Under the pieces are notes generated by a model that was given only the letters and a program-made list of their open reading frames with translations, was not told where the DNA came from and made no database searches. A stretch of 64,000 nt of DNA, taken from contig JAYESD010000004.1 of assembly GCA_036927565.1 (NCBI GenBank), positions 167,001,697 to 167,065,696 on the forward strand. The letters are read 5' to 3'. Position numbers and translations under genes: made by a program. Shown one piece after another: positions 21,214-31,476 of this stretch. Within the stretch, counting starts at the first letter, position 1, and each line of letters starts with the position of its first letter. Source of the stretch: Tuctoria greenei (taxonomy: Eukaryota; Streptophyta; Magnoliopsida; Poales; Poaceae).

Positions 21214-21216
21214 GAC

Positions 21217-23190
21217 TTAAAGGAGGTAAGCAGCTAGCTGGAGATTGTTGCAAGAGCATTCACCCTTCTCTTGCTTAATGATGAGCTGCGAATCTCCCTT
21301 GACCAGCAGTTGCTTGACACCATATGACAGTGCCACCTTTAGTCCATAGATGAGTGCTTCGTACTCCGCCATGTTGTTGGTTGCCTTGAAGTCAAGGTGT
21401 ACCATGTATTTCACCTTCTCCCTGGTTGGTGCAAGGAGAAGGATTCCAGCTTCGACCCCCTGCTTTTGCAGGGAGCCGTCGAAGTAGAGGGTCCAGTGAG
21501 GCTCGGTGAAAGCTGGGGCTTGATGTTCCGGCTTCTGCTCACTGGGGCCCCCAGGGTTTGATGGAGAGGGAGTCCATTCCACCACGAAGTCTGCCAAGGC
21601 TTGACTCTTGACTGCTAGCCTTGAAATGAATTCAAGATCAAATTCGGCCAATTCCGCTGCCCACTTTGCAATATTCCCAGTTGAATTGGGATTATGCAAG
21701 ATTGCTCGAAGTGGGTAAGAGGTCACCACTGAAACTTTGTGAGCTTGAAAGTAATGGCGAAGCTTCCTGGAGGCAATAAGAACTACATAGAGCAGCTTAT
21801 GCACCTCTAGGTATCGAGTCTTGGCATCATGTAGTACTTCACTGATGAAGTACACCGGGCGCTGAATGGTCCGGACCTTCTCGGAGGGGCCCGGAGCTTC
21901 CTCTCCACTGACCCGGATCCTCCCGAAGGGATCCGGATTTTCTTCGGGGACCTCCGGGTCCTGGTTGGAGGAACCCGGAGCTTCTTCAGAAGCAACCTGG
22001 ACCCTCCCAGAGGGGTCTGGGTCTTCTGAAGTGACTTCTTGTGGATTCGAGTCTGGGAGCTGGGACCCAGACTCGCTTTCAGGTACCTCCGGACCCTCCC
22101 AAAGGGGTCTGGATTCCTGAGTATGAGGTAGCTCTGGTCTCTCCGCAACCAGAACCATACTGACGACTTCGTCAGTTGCTGAAATTTGAAGCAACAAAGG
22201 CTCACCAGAGTTCGGAGCTACCAGAATTGGTAGGGTGGTGAGGAACTGTTTCAGCTCTAGGAATGCCTTCTCTCCTTCTTCAGACCATTGGAATGGTCCG
22301 AACTTCCTCAATAACTTGAAGAAGGGGAGTGCCCGTTCCGCCAGCCTTGAAATGAACCGGCTGAGGGCTGCTAGACATCCAGCTAACTTTTGGACATCTT
22401 TGATGCGGGTTGGTGGCCGAATGTCTTCAATGGCCATGATCTTCGCCGGATTAGCTTCTATGCCCCGGTGACTTACTAGGAAACCAAGAAGTTTTCCGGA
22501 GCTAACCCGGAAGACACACTTGTTCGGGTTTAGCTTTGTGCGGGTGGCCCGCAGCTTGTCGAAGACAGCCTGCAAGGTGTCAAGGAGTGACTCCTTGTTC
22601 CTGACCTTGACCACGATGTCATCGATGTTCACTTCCACTATGTCTCTAATGAGTTCTTCAAAGGTTTTGTACATAGCTCGTACAAAAGTTGAAGCTGCAT
22701 TCTTGAGACCAAATGGCATGGCTGTATAACAGTACAATCCATCTACTGTGATGAATGAGGTATGCTCTTCATCTTCCCTAGACATTCTGATTTTATGATA
22801 CCCAGAATATGATTCTAGGAAACACAGTAATTCACACCCGGAGGTGGAATCCACTATCTGATCTATTCTAGGTAGTGGGAATGGATCTTTTGGACATGCC
22901 TTATTTAGTGTGGTGTAGTCGATACACATCCGAAGCTTCCCACCGGCCTTGGGCACAACGACTGGGTTTGCCAGCCATTTTGGATGGAAGACTTCTCGGA
23001 TGAATCCAGCTTCGAGCAACTTCTTCACTTCTTGTCGGATGAAGTTCTGTCGCTCTACGGATTGCTTCCGAGGCTTCTGATGCACAGGCCGGGCGTTAGG
23101 GTAGATCTTCAGATTGTGCTCAATCACTTCCCCGGGGATCCCAAGCATTTGTGACGGTTGCCAGGCAAACACATCGACATTAGCCCGGAG
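21217..23190 (-). pseudogene. Reverse transcriptase with two RNase H domains, Tat lineage
   Basis: The 651-residue minus-strand frame begins at a GTG codon inside an older frame (ANVDVFAWQPSQM), so the true protein started further upstream. RT motifs run from about residue 57 to 260. The first catalytic Asp is replaced by Glu in LCFLESYSGYHKI (residue 120), and the YxDD box reads NIDD (182-185); both suggest an inactive enzyme. A connection-type RNase H (about 320-530) is interrupted by an acidic Pro/Gly linker built on an 84-bp repeat (21860-22130). An archaeal-type RNase H follows (LYFDGSLQKQG, MAEYEALIYGL, GDSQLIIKQ). The frame stops at TAA 21217-21219 just before the end of that domain. 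Confidence 0.88.
21860..22130 (-). repeat. 84-bp in-frame repeat in the RNase H linker
   Basis: CCCGGAGCTTC on the plus strand recurs at 21890 and 21974, a spacing of 84 bp (28 codons), with a third partial unit near 22085-22120 (CCGGACCCTCCC). The protein reads repeated PDPxGRxxxxxEEAPG. It extends the connection RNase H between its first strand and the VYFISEVLHDAK motif. Confidence 0.65.
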
Positions 23191-24069
23191 GAAAGTGATG
23201 AGCGCGAGTTCCTATTTGTCGCTCAATCCCCCTGATATAGGGGTGGTTTGAGTGGCATCGGAACCAATTTGGATGACTTTGACAGGAATGTCGGTGTCAC
23301 TGCTTGGTTGCACACGAGGTGTAGATGTCGAGCCTCGTTGACGAATGCTCGGGGGTTTTGGAGCTTGCTCCTGCCTTGAGTCCTCTTATTGCGCCGTGGT
23401 GAGTGCATAGAGTTCTTCCAGAGCAGTTACTCCGGCAGTACGATCTCCGCGGATCCGGAGAACGCCTACTGGTGTTGACATCTTCAACACCAGATAACCA
23501 TAATGAGCAGCTGCCATGAATTTGTACAGGTCAGGCCTACCCAAGAGCGACGTCGAAGACCAACTTCTCGGTGTGGTACTTCTCCCGTGTCCTGAAGGTA
23601 ACGGGGAGAGTAATAGCTCTGAGTGGGGTAATGGCCCCCGGACCTACTCCGGAAAAAGGTCGAGAGGGGTGGAGATCCGAAGGTCAGAGCTGAAGCTTAG
23701 TAAAAGCTTCGAAGCTTATGAGGTTAAGCCCCGAACCTCCGTCTACCATGACATGGTGGAGCTGGATGTTATTGATGGTAGGAGATACCATCAAAGGTAA
23801 CTGACCTGCTCCAACCATGCTCCGAGGGCAGTCCGAAGCATCAAAAGTGATGGTTGTGTCCATCCACTTCCGATGAGGTTCCGGCCTGGCTGTAGGAGCT
23901 ACAGCAGCCATATCCCGACGCATAGTCTTGATGACGCGGCGGGAAGTGATGTCCCATGATCCACTAAAAATGGTATTCATGGTCTTCCGACGCTCGTTAT
24001 CAGAGACGTCAGAATCATCGTCGACATAGGTGTAAACGGCCTTCAGGACCTTTTCGGGATCCTGAAAAC
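23191..24069 (-). pseudogene. Aspartic protease region of the Tat-lineage element
   Basis: The minus-strand frame at 23980-23684 carries the conserved segment IQLHHVMVDGGSGLNLIS, in which DGGS is the catalytic box in place of DSGS or DTGS. This variant is common in Tat-lineage proteases. Stops follow the domain at several places down to the start of the RT frame (for example TGA or TAA near 23389 and 23213), so the linker between protease and RT is broken. Protease would mature the gag-pol polyprotein. Confidence 0.75.
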
Positions 24070-25598
24070 CTAACTCCTCTTCACCCGGAGCTTCGTTGAC
24101 CTTTTGCTTTCCTTCCCTCTGTAGGAAAGGAGTTTCTTCTCAGCGCTTGTTGTAGCGCTCGACAAGGTTTTGGACCTCCCGGCAGTCTTCCAAACTGTGG
24201 CTGCCCGTTTCGTGAATTGGGCACCACATCTTGGGCTTGCCACCGTCTTCAGAAGATGGTCGAGGTCGCTTCTCAGGGCGTGACGCCCGGCCACCCGGAG
24301 CTGCAGCAGCTGCAACATTGGATGTACCGGCCGACGACTTCTTCTTGCCATTGGTCTTTTTCTTCTTCTTGCCGTTCCCGGAGGTAGCGGCTTCTTCTTT
24401 GTAGGTTTTCTTGTGACCCTCCGGAGTTGGTTTGGAGTGCATCTCATGACCCTCCGCAGCTCTGGCACATTTGTCGGCCAAACTGAAGAGTTCTGTGACA
24501 CTGGTGATCTCCTTGATCGCCAGTTTCTCCAGCATCTTCTTGTCCCGTACACCCTGTCTGAATGCCATAATGACAGAGGCGCTAGAGATAGAAGGGATAG
24601 TGTTTCGTACCTAAGAGAACCTCTGGATGAATGATCGCAAGGATTCTCCCCCTTTTGCACGACTGCAAAAAGGTCCAGTTCAATGCCTGGTCGGGTGTAT
24701 GAACTCCCGAAGTTAGCGGTGAACTGCCGGCACAGCTCCTCCCAACTGTTGATGGAGTTGGGTGGAAGGCTCATAAACTAGGACCTAGCAATCCCAGTTA
24801 AAGCCACAGGAAAAGGCCATTCCGGCCTCATTTTGCTCCGGCTGCCAAGATTACAGTGGAGTAGATTTGAAGAAATTCGGCAGGATTGACAGTCCCGTCG
24901 AACTTTTCCGGTAGGTGAGTTCGGAACTTCTGTGGCCACCTGACCATACGCAGATGTATAGCCAGGGCTGAACAGCCTCCTCCTACTCCTTCAGGAGCAG
25001 AAAGGTCCTGAGCTTCCCGTCTTTCACGAGCATGCTCAATATGGACTGGGCCGTCTTGCTGGTGGTATCGACGATCCAGCTCCGCCCGGAGGTCATGAGT
25101 TGAAAGCCTGGATACCATGTGAGTGCGTCATGCCCCGGAGGGCAATGACGTCACTTGCTGTGATGCAGCACGTCTCCTGTTGTTGGAAACATGCGGACCA
25201 AGTCTGCCAGACAAGGTCCGCCGCTGCGATGGGGCCCGTCCTGAAGGAGGAGGACCCTGGTTGCTGATGCGTTCGGCTGCTGCTGCAACCAAATGTTCCA
25301 CATCAGCCCTCCACTGCTCCAGTGCATCCCGGGATGCATCCGGAGGTGGTGGGCGTTGGAGAAGAGCACGCGCCGCATGGAGCGCGTGTTCTGGGTTGTC
25401 ATGATTTACTGACGCAGTGATTGACGCCGGTGCACCATTGCGTTGCCCAGCTTGATTTGCTGGTGGAGGCGGTGGTGGTGGGAGTGTGACTCCTGCTGGC
25501 GCTGAGGCTCCTGCTGGTGGCTGCATATTGGAGGGATTGTCCCCAACAGCCTGAGCAGCAGGTTGACCGTTGGATGATCCAGCAGCTGAGTTCACCAT
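24070..25598 (-). pseudogene. Gag of the Tat-lineage element
   Basis: An ATG at 25598-25596 lies 19 bases after the PBS and opens a Pro-rich N-terminus (VTLPPPPPPPANQAGQ). After an in-frame stop at 25128 the same frame resumes and reaches LPEKFDGTVNPAEFLQIYST, the standard Tat gag capsid segment. A -1 frame change at about 24830 and another near 24640 follow. The last readable frame (24568-24140) contains a lysine-rich patch (GKKKKKTNGKKK) and a WCPIHETGSHSLEDC knuckle (C-x2-H-x4-H-x4-C). The knuckle would bind the RNA genome. With at least three stops and two frameshifts the gene is dead. Confidence 0.82.
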
Positions 25599-25616
25599 TC
25601 TCGAAATCTCAGACGC

Positions 25617-25634
25617 CCCTACCTGGCGCGCCAA
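25617..25634 (-). other. Primer binding site of the Tat-lineage element
   Basis: On the minus strand TGGCGCGCCAGGTAGGGG starts two bases after the 5' LTR. It is almost identical to the PBS of the small LTR element at 283-300. Confidence 0.85.
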
Positions 25635-25636
25635 CT

Positions 25637-26474
25637 GTCGGTGGTTTGGAACCAGCAGATCTCCCGACACTACTAAAGTGTTAGAGGAGTTTGATGTTCG
25701 GTATGGGCGCACGGAGATTCAAGAAGGTGAATTGTAAATGGCACAGGAGACACAAGAATTTACGTGGTTCGGGCCGCCTGAGCGTCATACCCTACTCCAC
25801 GGGGTGTGTTGATATTGTATTGGATGTAGCGCGTGTGTTAGCGTGTCTGAACGTGTATGGAGCGTCGTCGGCCTGTCCTTTTATAGTACAAGGGCAGGCC
25901 ATTACAAATTAGCCTGGCCCGACATGTGGCCCCGGCAGTTACTAGTATTGATACTTATTCAACACATTTAATTGCCCTTAATGACCGTGTAATGGGCTTT
26001 GACAGCATCGTTACTAGTAATTAAGGTCGTCCGATCATGTGTCATTAATATGGTATTAATGACACTTAATCGGGTCTTGAAGTCCTTGATTCTCCTTTGA
26101 AGATCTGGAGCCGTTGTGGAGCCTTCCGGAGGTCAGAGGCTGAAGATCCGTCGGTTGGACACGTGGCAGTACCGGAGCACACTGTGGAGAATAGATGGTT
26201 CCGGTGTTAGCCGACACGTGTCAGCATCGGAGCTTCCCTCGGTCTGGGGTTAGGTCCGGGGGTGCCACTTCGGTACATAGCCCGGAGCTTCCTCCCTTGC
26301 GGGCGGTAGCTCCGGTTTGATAGTACACGTGGCGACCCTGGGGCTAACCATATTGGAGAAGCGGGTCCGGACATGTCTGACATGTGGGCCTCCGAAGGTC
26401 TTCAAATCAAGTGGGTGACTTTCCCTTGATATCTTTGCAATCCCAAGGGGTATATGGTACCCAGGGTACCGACA
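25637..26474 (-). repeat. 5' LTR of the Tat-lineage element
   Basis: In plus orientation it starts TGTCGGTGG and ends GGTACCGACA. The minus-strand TATA box is at 25878-25885. It is followed by the target duplication TAGAC (26475-26479). Confidence 0.92.
25759..25802 (-). other. Conserved 44-bp LTR motif, copy 5
   Basis: This copy lies in the 5' LTR, 83 bases downstream of its TATA box on the minus strand, and ends AACCACGTAAA. Confidence 0.75.
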
Positions 26475-26479
26475 TAGAC

Positions 26480-28205
26480 TTCAAAAGTTCCAACTACTCT
26501 TTCTTACTACATCACGACTTAGTGAAAAGTGGTACTCAATCTATAACCACGAGGGACTATGATTTGATCAATAAACACCCGGCTTGCTCGACACGTACAC
26601 ACATTCGGAAGCACCAAGTACTCCAATATTCATCGTATGTGGCAACCTTTCACAAGACACTAGAACGTTGAACCGGAGCTACCATCCCAGATGGTAAGTC
26701 AACTAGAGATGGTGGGGTATCGTCGGCGTTTCATAAACTGAGTAGTACAATTTATTGAATCATGTTTGTCTCCGTATGGCTAGCATGCAAAGAACAAGAT
26801 ATTTATCCTGGATCGGGCAAAAAAAGGCCCTACATCCAACGGGAGTCTTCCGTGATCCTTGTTAGCTCAAATGGCGAGAGAACAAATTACAAGCGGGCCT
26901 TGCCCGAGTATATGAACTCTAAGAATGTAAGAACATCTAAGATAGTAATGCATAAACGTAACCGCACACGAGCTTAAGAAAGTTAAACACGAACACAAGT
27001 GTGTCAAAGAAAAAGGGTGCAAAAGCACCAAAGGGAGAAGTGCGTAAGTAAATGCGTAAGAAAATGCGGGGAGTAAAATGTGTATAGTAACTGTGAATAC
27101 AGAGTGAATTCACCACTCCCTAGCTGAAGGCCTTGGGGGTATTTTTATAGGGGGTGAGGCGGCCTTATCTATCCGACATTCCTCATAGTGGGGCCGGTTT
27201 TACAGTATTTGTTCTATGTATCCAGTCTGCCAAAAGCTTCTGTGTTGGCTTCTTCGTGATCTCCAAGGCACTGTCTTTAGGGTGAATTTACCGCCCTTTT
27301 GACGATGGATGCGATGGATGTCAGACTTATCCTGCAACGGGTCACATCGCAGCTGTTTCTCCCGGCAGAAGTTATTGCGCCCACCGTCCGTCATAAATGC
27401 TCCCAACTACCCGTCTCTCCCAAGCTCGAGCCAGGGAGGAATCGCCCGCCCGACCTCTCAGCCAGAACTGGGGCGGCTTAAATACACCGACCTGAAATTG
27501 TCGTGGTGTTGGTGGCAGGTCCCTCCTCGATCGAAGAGTAGCTTCAGTCTGTAGCCGCGTAGTGGTCAAGAATTGTCGAGTGTTGCATGTTTGGTATCCC
27601 AAGTACAGAACTCCGCCAATAGCCCCCCGAGCCTTCATCTGAGCTTCGTGGAGTGGGTTGTAGGTTGAACTTTCCCTCGTGGCGGGGATCCTGAAAAACA
27701 AGAGCTCAAAAACATGTTAGTATCGATTCAATTACACGCCGAGTACGCACTTACGTCGGCCATATCGAGTCATTTATCCCCTATGTTTTGTTCGGCGTAT
27801 CAACACAACACTCTGTTAGGAAGATAGGCATCCCAAACTCAACACTGGCCCCAAAAGTGAGCCGGAAAACATACCCATCTTACCTGGGCCTGCTTGTCTG
27901 AAATCTTCATGGCCCACGGGAGCAAGGGGGAGACGCGGGGATGCTGCACGACTTGGACTCGACACCTGTTACGAGGAGGCAGTGGCCGCACAGAATTTAG
28001 ACCCGCCACAATTTGGAGATCTCGCTTTCATGAGATCTCCAATGTGGTGCCGGTTACGAGGGGCCAGGACACGTGGCGCACGCTCTGGTGCTCCTGGTCC
28101 ACGCGCCTTCGACACTGCGTGTGTAAAAGCCCCAAAAGAACCTTTGTGCAAATCAGTCCTGGAAGCTATGTGGAGAAAGAAAGAAAACGAAAATTTGGAC
28201 ACATG
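26480..28205. other. Unresolved TE-derived sequence
   Basis: The first part (26480-26760) should continue the Tekay-like 5' LTR that the Tat element split. From about 26760 the character changes. A minus-strand TATA-like element (CCTATAAAAATACCCCC, about 27138-27154) lies near a conserved-looking CTCCCTAGCTGAAGGCC, which suggests the promoter end of another minus-strand LTR. The block at 27560-27700 (CAATAGCCCCCCGAGCC) resembles non-coding parts of Tat-type elements. No open frame here shows a known domain. Confidence 0.4.
28013..28042. repeat. Perfect 11-bp inverted repeat
   Basis: TTGGAGATCTC and GAGATCTCCAA are separated by eight bases. There is no terminator-like T run and no gene nearby, so no function is assigned. 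Confidence 0.8.
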
Positions 28206-29335
28206 TGATGGTTAAAAATAGTTTCAAATAAATGAAGCTTAAAAAAATTCAAACTAACTTAAACTTTAAGTTTGAATCAGCAAACATGCAAGGATTTACA
28301 ACAACATTTTAATTAATATAATTGGGTAAGTGTCCTTGCTGGTTTTTATAAATTATGGAGGTAGAATTAAGCAAGTACCTCATGTGTGAATTCAAATTAC
28401 TATTTGAATTTCAAATTTTATTTTGTCAACTGTCATAGCTGAATTCACCAATAAATTCTCCATGATTCAATTAGCCAAATTGCCAAAGTTCAACAATTTT
28501 AGAATTCATTTGCTAGCTGAATTTGGATTTAGAAGAAAAGAGCAATGGGGAAGGTGGACCCCACATGGTAGTAGTACAAAAACACTTACTGACCTGGTTG
28601 CACATGCTCTGTTTCTCCGTTCACCTACGGCTTGCCACCGCGATGCATGCAGTGCCAGCGCTTGCTCGCTCTCTCTTAAACCAAGACCGTGCAGCATCCA
28701 AGCTTATCATCGCACGATATTTCCATCTGCTTCCTCGCTCTGCTTCATGCTCACGCAACCGTGCGTCCCCTGTTCTTGCGTCGAGCTGCTCGAACAGGAC
28801 GACGACGCCCCACTCGAGCGATGCACTTCCATCTCGGTAGAGACCAAAGAGCGTTGCGCGCACATCCTCTCTCCCTCCCCAACGCGCTCCCTGCGTGTCT
28901 GCCGTGATGCCTTCAAGAACCCTGACGTCTTTCTTCTCATTTCGACCGCTTCTCTGTTGCAACGCCGACCAGCTTTTCTTTTGACTTTGCAGCTCGGCCA
29001 AATGTGCTACCAGGGTCGCCGAAGCTTTCTCATCGTCCTTGAAGTGGCGCCAGACCGTTCCTTGACTTCCCCGGGCTGCCCACGACGGAATTGTTTTTGT
29101 CCCCTTCGGTGGGGCTGCTACCCTCTGCTCCACGGCGTACCATCCCTTCGAGCTTGTTCTCAACTCAAGTAACACGCCAAAAAGGTTCCTTACCACCTCA
29201 GCTTCCTCCCTAAGCGTAGCTCCTCGTTCCACGATTTACAAAGCCTTATTCCTCATTTTGTTCCACCGGCGGCTCTATGAACTGCGGATAGAAATTCATT
29301 CAATTAGGTTTCCACGTATATTTATTTTTTCAATC

Positions 29336-29590
29336 TATAGATGGCCAAATGGGCCGGGCTTTTCGGGCCAACATGAGGCCTGGTGATTTTGGCCCGGCAC
29401 GAACACAGCACTGCCCGGTTGGAAGTGGGCTCGGGCCGGCCCCATAACACTAGTGGGCTGTGCCTGGGCTCAGACAGCGGCCCGACGTGCCGGCCCGGCA
29501 CAGCCTGAAAAAGAGCGGCCCGACCTATGGCCCGTCAGGCACTTATGGGCCGGCACGGCCCGGGCACGGCCCATCGCCCCTTATAAACGG
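29336..29590 (+). repeat. Left terminal and subterminal repeats of the hAT element
   Basis: After the terminal TATAGATGGCCA come repeated copies of GGGCCGG, CCCGGCACG and GGCCCGGGCACGG motifs in both orientations. The mirror set is at 31840-32057. Confidence 0.8.
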
Positions 29591-29998
29591 TCGGCCAGCG
29601 GTCGCTCCGCCTCCGCCCGACTGCCCCCACCCCACAACGGCACAACTCTAACGCTATGCGCCCGACACGCGACACCCTCTGCTCCACTCTCGGCTCTCCC
29701 GCGCCGCACTCTCCGCGACTCTCCGCCGCCGCCTCACGCCCTTGCCGCTCGTCGGAGTCTAGATCCGGCCACCCCTAGTGCCTACCTACTGCTTCCCTAG
29801 CGCTCGGTCACCGATTCACCGTCTCGGCATATCCTTACCGGTGCGCCGCTGGCGCCGAGCACCGACCCGCAGTACTCGCCTCGGTGGCTCGGTCACTCAG
29901 ATCCGTAGCCTCTCCCCTCGCCGGAGCCCGGATCTGGCCATCCCCTACCTCCTCCCTACCGCTTCCTCTATCTCAGTGCCTCACCGCCTCCCCACCTC

Positions 29999-31476
29999 AT
30001 GGCTGCGGAGCGCACAACGGTCTCCAGTCCCGTCTTCGAGGGATCCATAAATGAGGACCTTCAAATGCAAGGTTTAGCCGGCGATGACGAAGACGACATC
30101 GCCGAAGATGTCTAGGCTCTGCTCGGGGGTGGTGCTGGTGCGGCCACCGACTCGTCGGCGGCAACGCCGGTTGACGTTGAAGGTGATGGAGGTGGAGAAG
30201 GCCCGAGCCCCAGTACGAGCACAACTAAGAAGAGGTTAAATCCTTTATCTACTCTAATAATCTTCGTTATTACTTACCGCGTCATTATCACTTAGAGTTT
30301 AGTGCTAGTTGCTGTTGTTTATACTTAGTGTCAAACTGTCAATTGTTTTTTTGTAGGAAATCAGGGGTATGGGATGATATGGAGGAGCTGACTCACAAGA
30401 TTAATGGTAAGGATGTCAGGTATGGAGCTAAATGCAACTACTGTAGAACAGAATTGAGTGCTAGAAGTGCTATTGGTATTGGTCATTTACTTAGGCATGC
30501 TAAATCATATAAGAGGAAGTATTTGGCTACCTCTGCAACTTCTCAGTCACATTTACATTTTAACTTTGATGGTGCAGTACGTCATTTTCAATATGATCCT
30601 GAGATTGCTAGAAATGAACTTGTTAGAATGATTTCTAGACTTGATGTACCTTTAGACATTGGTGCTACAGCTGCATTTGAGGATTACATTAGAATTGCAC
30701 ATAACCCTAGCTTTAAATCTGTTTCTAGACAGACTACTACGAGGGACCTTGAGAAGTATTTTAAGTTGAAAACGTCTAGTGTTATAGAACTATTGAATGA
30801 AACTAGTTGTGTATGTTTAACTTCTGATATTTGGTCTGGTAATGCCAAGGAGGATTATCTTAGTGTTGTATTTCATTTTGTAACATCTGATTGGGAGTTA
30901 GAGAAAAGAATTGTTGGCTTGAGACTTATTGATTGCTCTCATACTGGTTTGAACATTGCTCAACGTATTAATTGTGTTGTTTCTGAATATTGCATGTCTG
31001 ATAAGATACTTTCCATTACACTTGATAATGCTTCTTCAAATTCTAGAGCTGTACAAGAGTTGACTCCATTTATCTCATCATATGCTGGTTGTACCTTGTT
31101 GCATCAATGTTGTGCATGCCATATTATTAATCTGATTGTCAAATCTGAATTAAGTTCATACTTGGATAGTGATTCAGTTACTCAGTTTGATGATACATTT
31201 AATATATTAAACTGGTGTCAAGATCACAAGAGAACATATCCTATTTTGTCCATTTTATCTAAGGATATAATGATTGTCCCTGTTTCTACAATATCTTCGG
31301 AGTCTGCGTTTAGTTTGTGTGGCAGGATTATCGAAGAGCGTCGACAGAAACTGACTCCGAAGCACGTGGAGATGTTGTCACTGCTCAAAGATGGGGAGGA
31401 AGGAGATGCAAGACAGCAACACCATATTGTCGACCAAGACCTCGAAGAAAAAAATGGCAAATATGTTCCTCGATGA
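29999..31476 (+). pseudogene. hAT transposase, internally deleted
   Basis: Exon 1 starts at ATG 29999 with an acidic N-terminus and ends with a TTKKR patch. It has one in-frame TAG at 30113-30115, probably from a Glu codon. A 122-bp GT-AG intron (30235-30356) joins it in frame to exon 2. Exon 2 carries a BED zinc finger (C-x2-C-x13-H-x3-H; CNYC ... HLLRH) and the first two catalytic Asp (TSDIWSG; TLDNASSN). It then jumps straight from ACHIINLIVKSEL to the C-terminal dimerisation domain (VPVSTISSESAFS, EERRQKLTPKHVEMLSLL). The usual proteins of this family are about 650-700 residues; this one is about 450. The middle of the catalytic domain with the third acidic residue is missing, yet the frame is kept. 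It could not catalyse transposition. It might bind ends and dimerise. Confidence 0.85.
30235..30356 (+). other. Predicted 122-bp intron of the hAT transposase gene
   Basis: The donor AAGAG/GTTAAATCC and acceptor GTTTTTTTGTAG/GAAATC obey GT-AG, and the intron is T-rich. Joining splits an AGG codon and fuses the basic end of exon 1 to KSGVWDDMEEL, the usual start of the BED domain. Confidence 0.75.

Larger units (their letters stand above)
13579..26474 (-). mobile_element. Complete Tat-lineage Ty3/gypsy retrotransposon, 12,896 bp
   Basis: Two LTRs of 839 bp (13579-14417) and 838 bp (25637-26474) flank the element, and perfect 5-bp duplications TAGAC lie at 13574-13578 and 26475-26479. On the minus strand the order is PBS, gag, protease, RT, two RNase H domains, integrase. 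A long gene on the plus strand (14951-18381) lies between pol and the 3' LTR. The second, archaeal-type RNase H after RT and the antisense gene are features of the Tat lineage (RIRE2/Grande/Retand group). All coding regions have at least one stop or frameshift, so this copy is not autonomous. LTR identity is about 96% by eye. Confidence 0.92.

Noticed and set aside
26762..26977. 71-codon plus frame as a small gene
   Set aside because: No domain, lies in unresolved TE sequence and has no supporting splice or start signals.
28423..29232. 249- and 203-codon frames on opposite strands
   Set aside because: Both lie in the GC-rich middle of a Tekay-like LTR, overlap each other and match no family I recognise.
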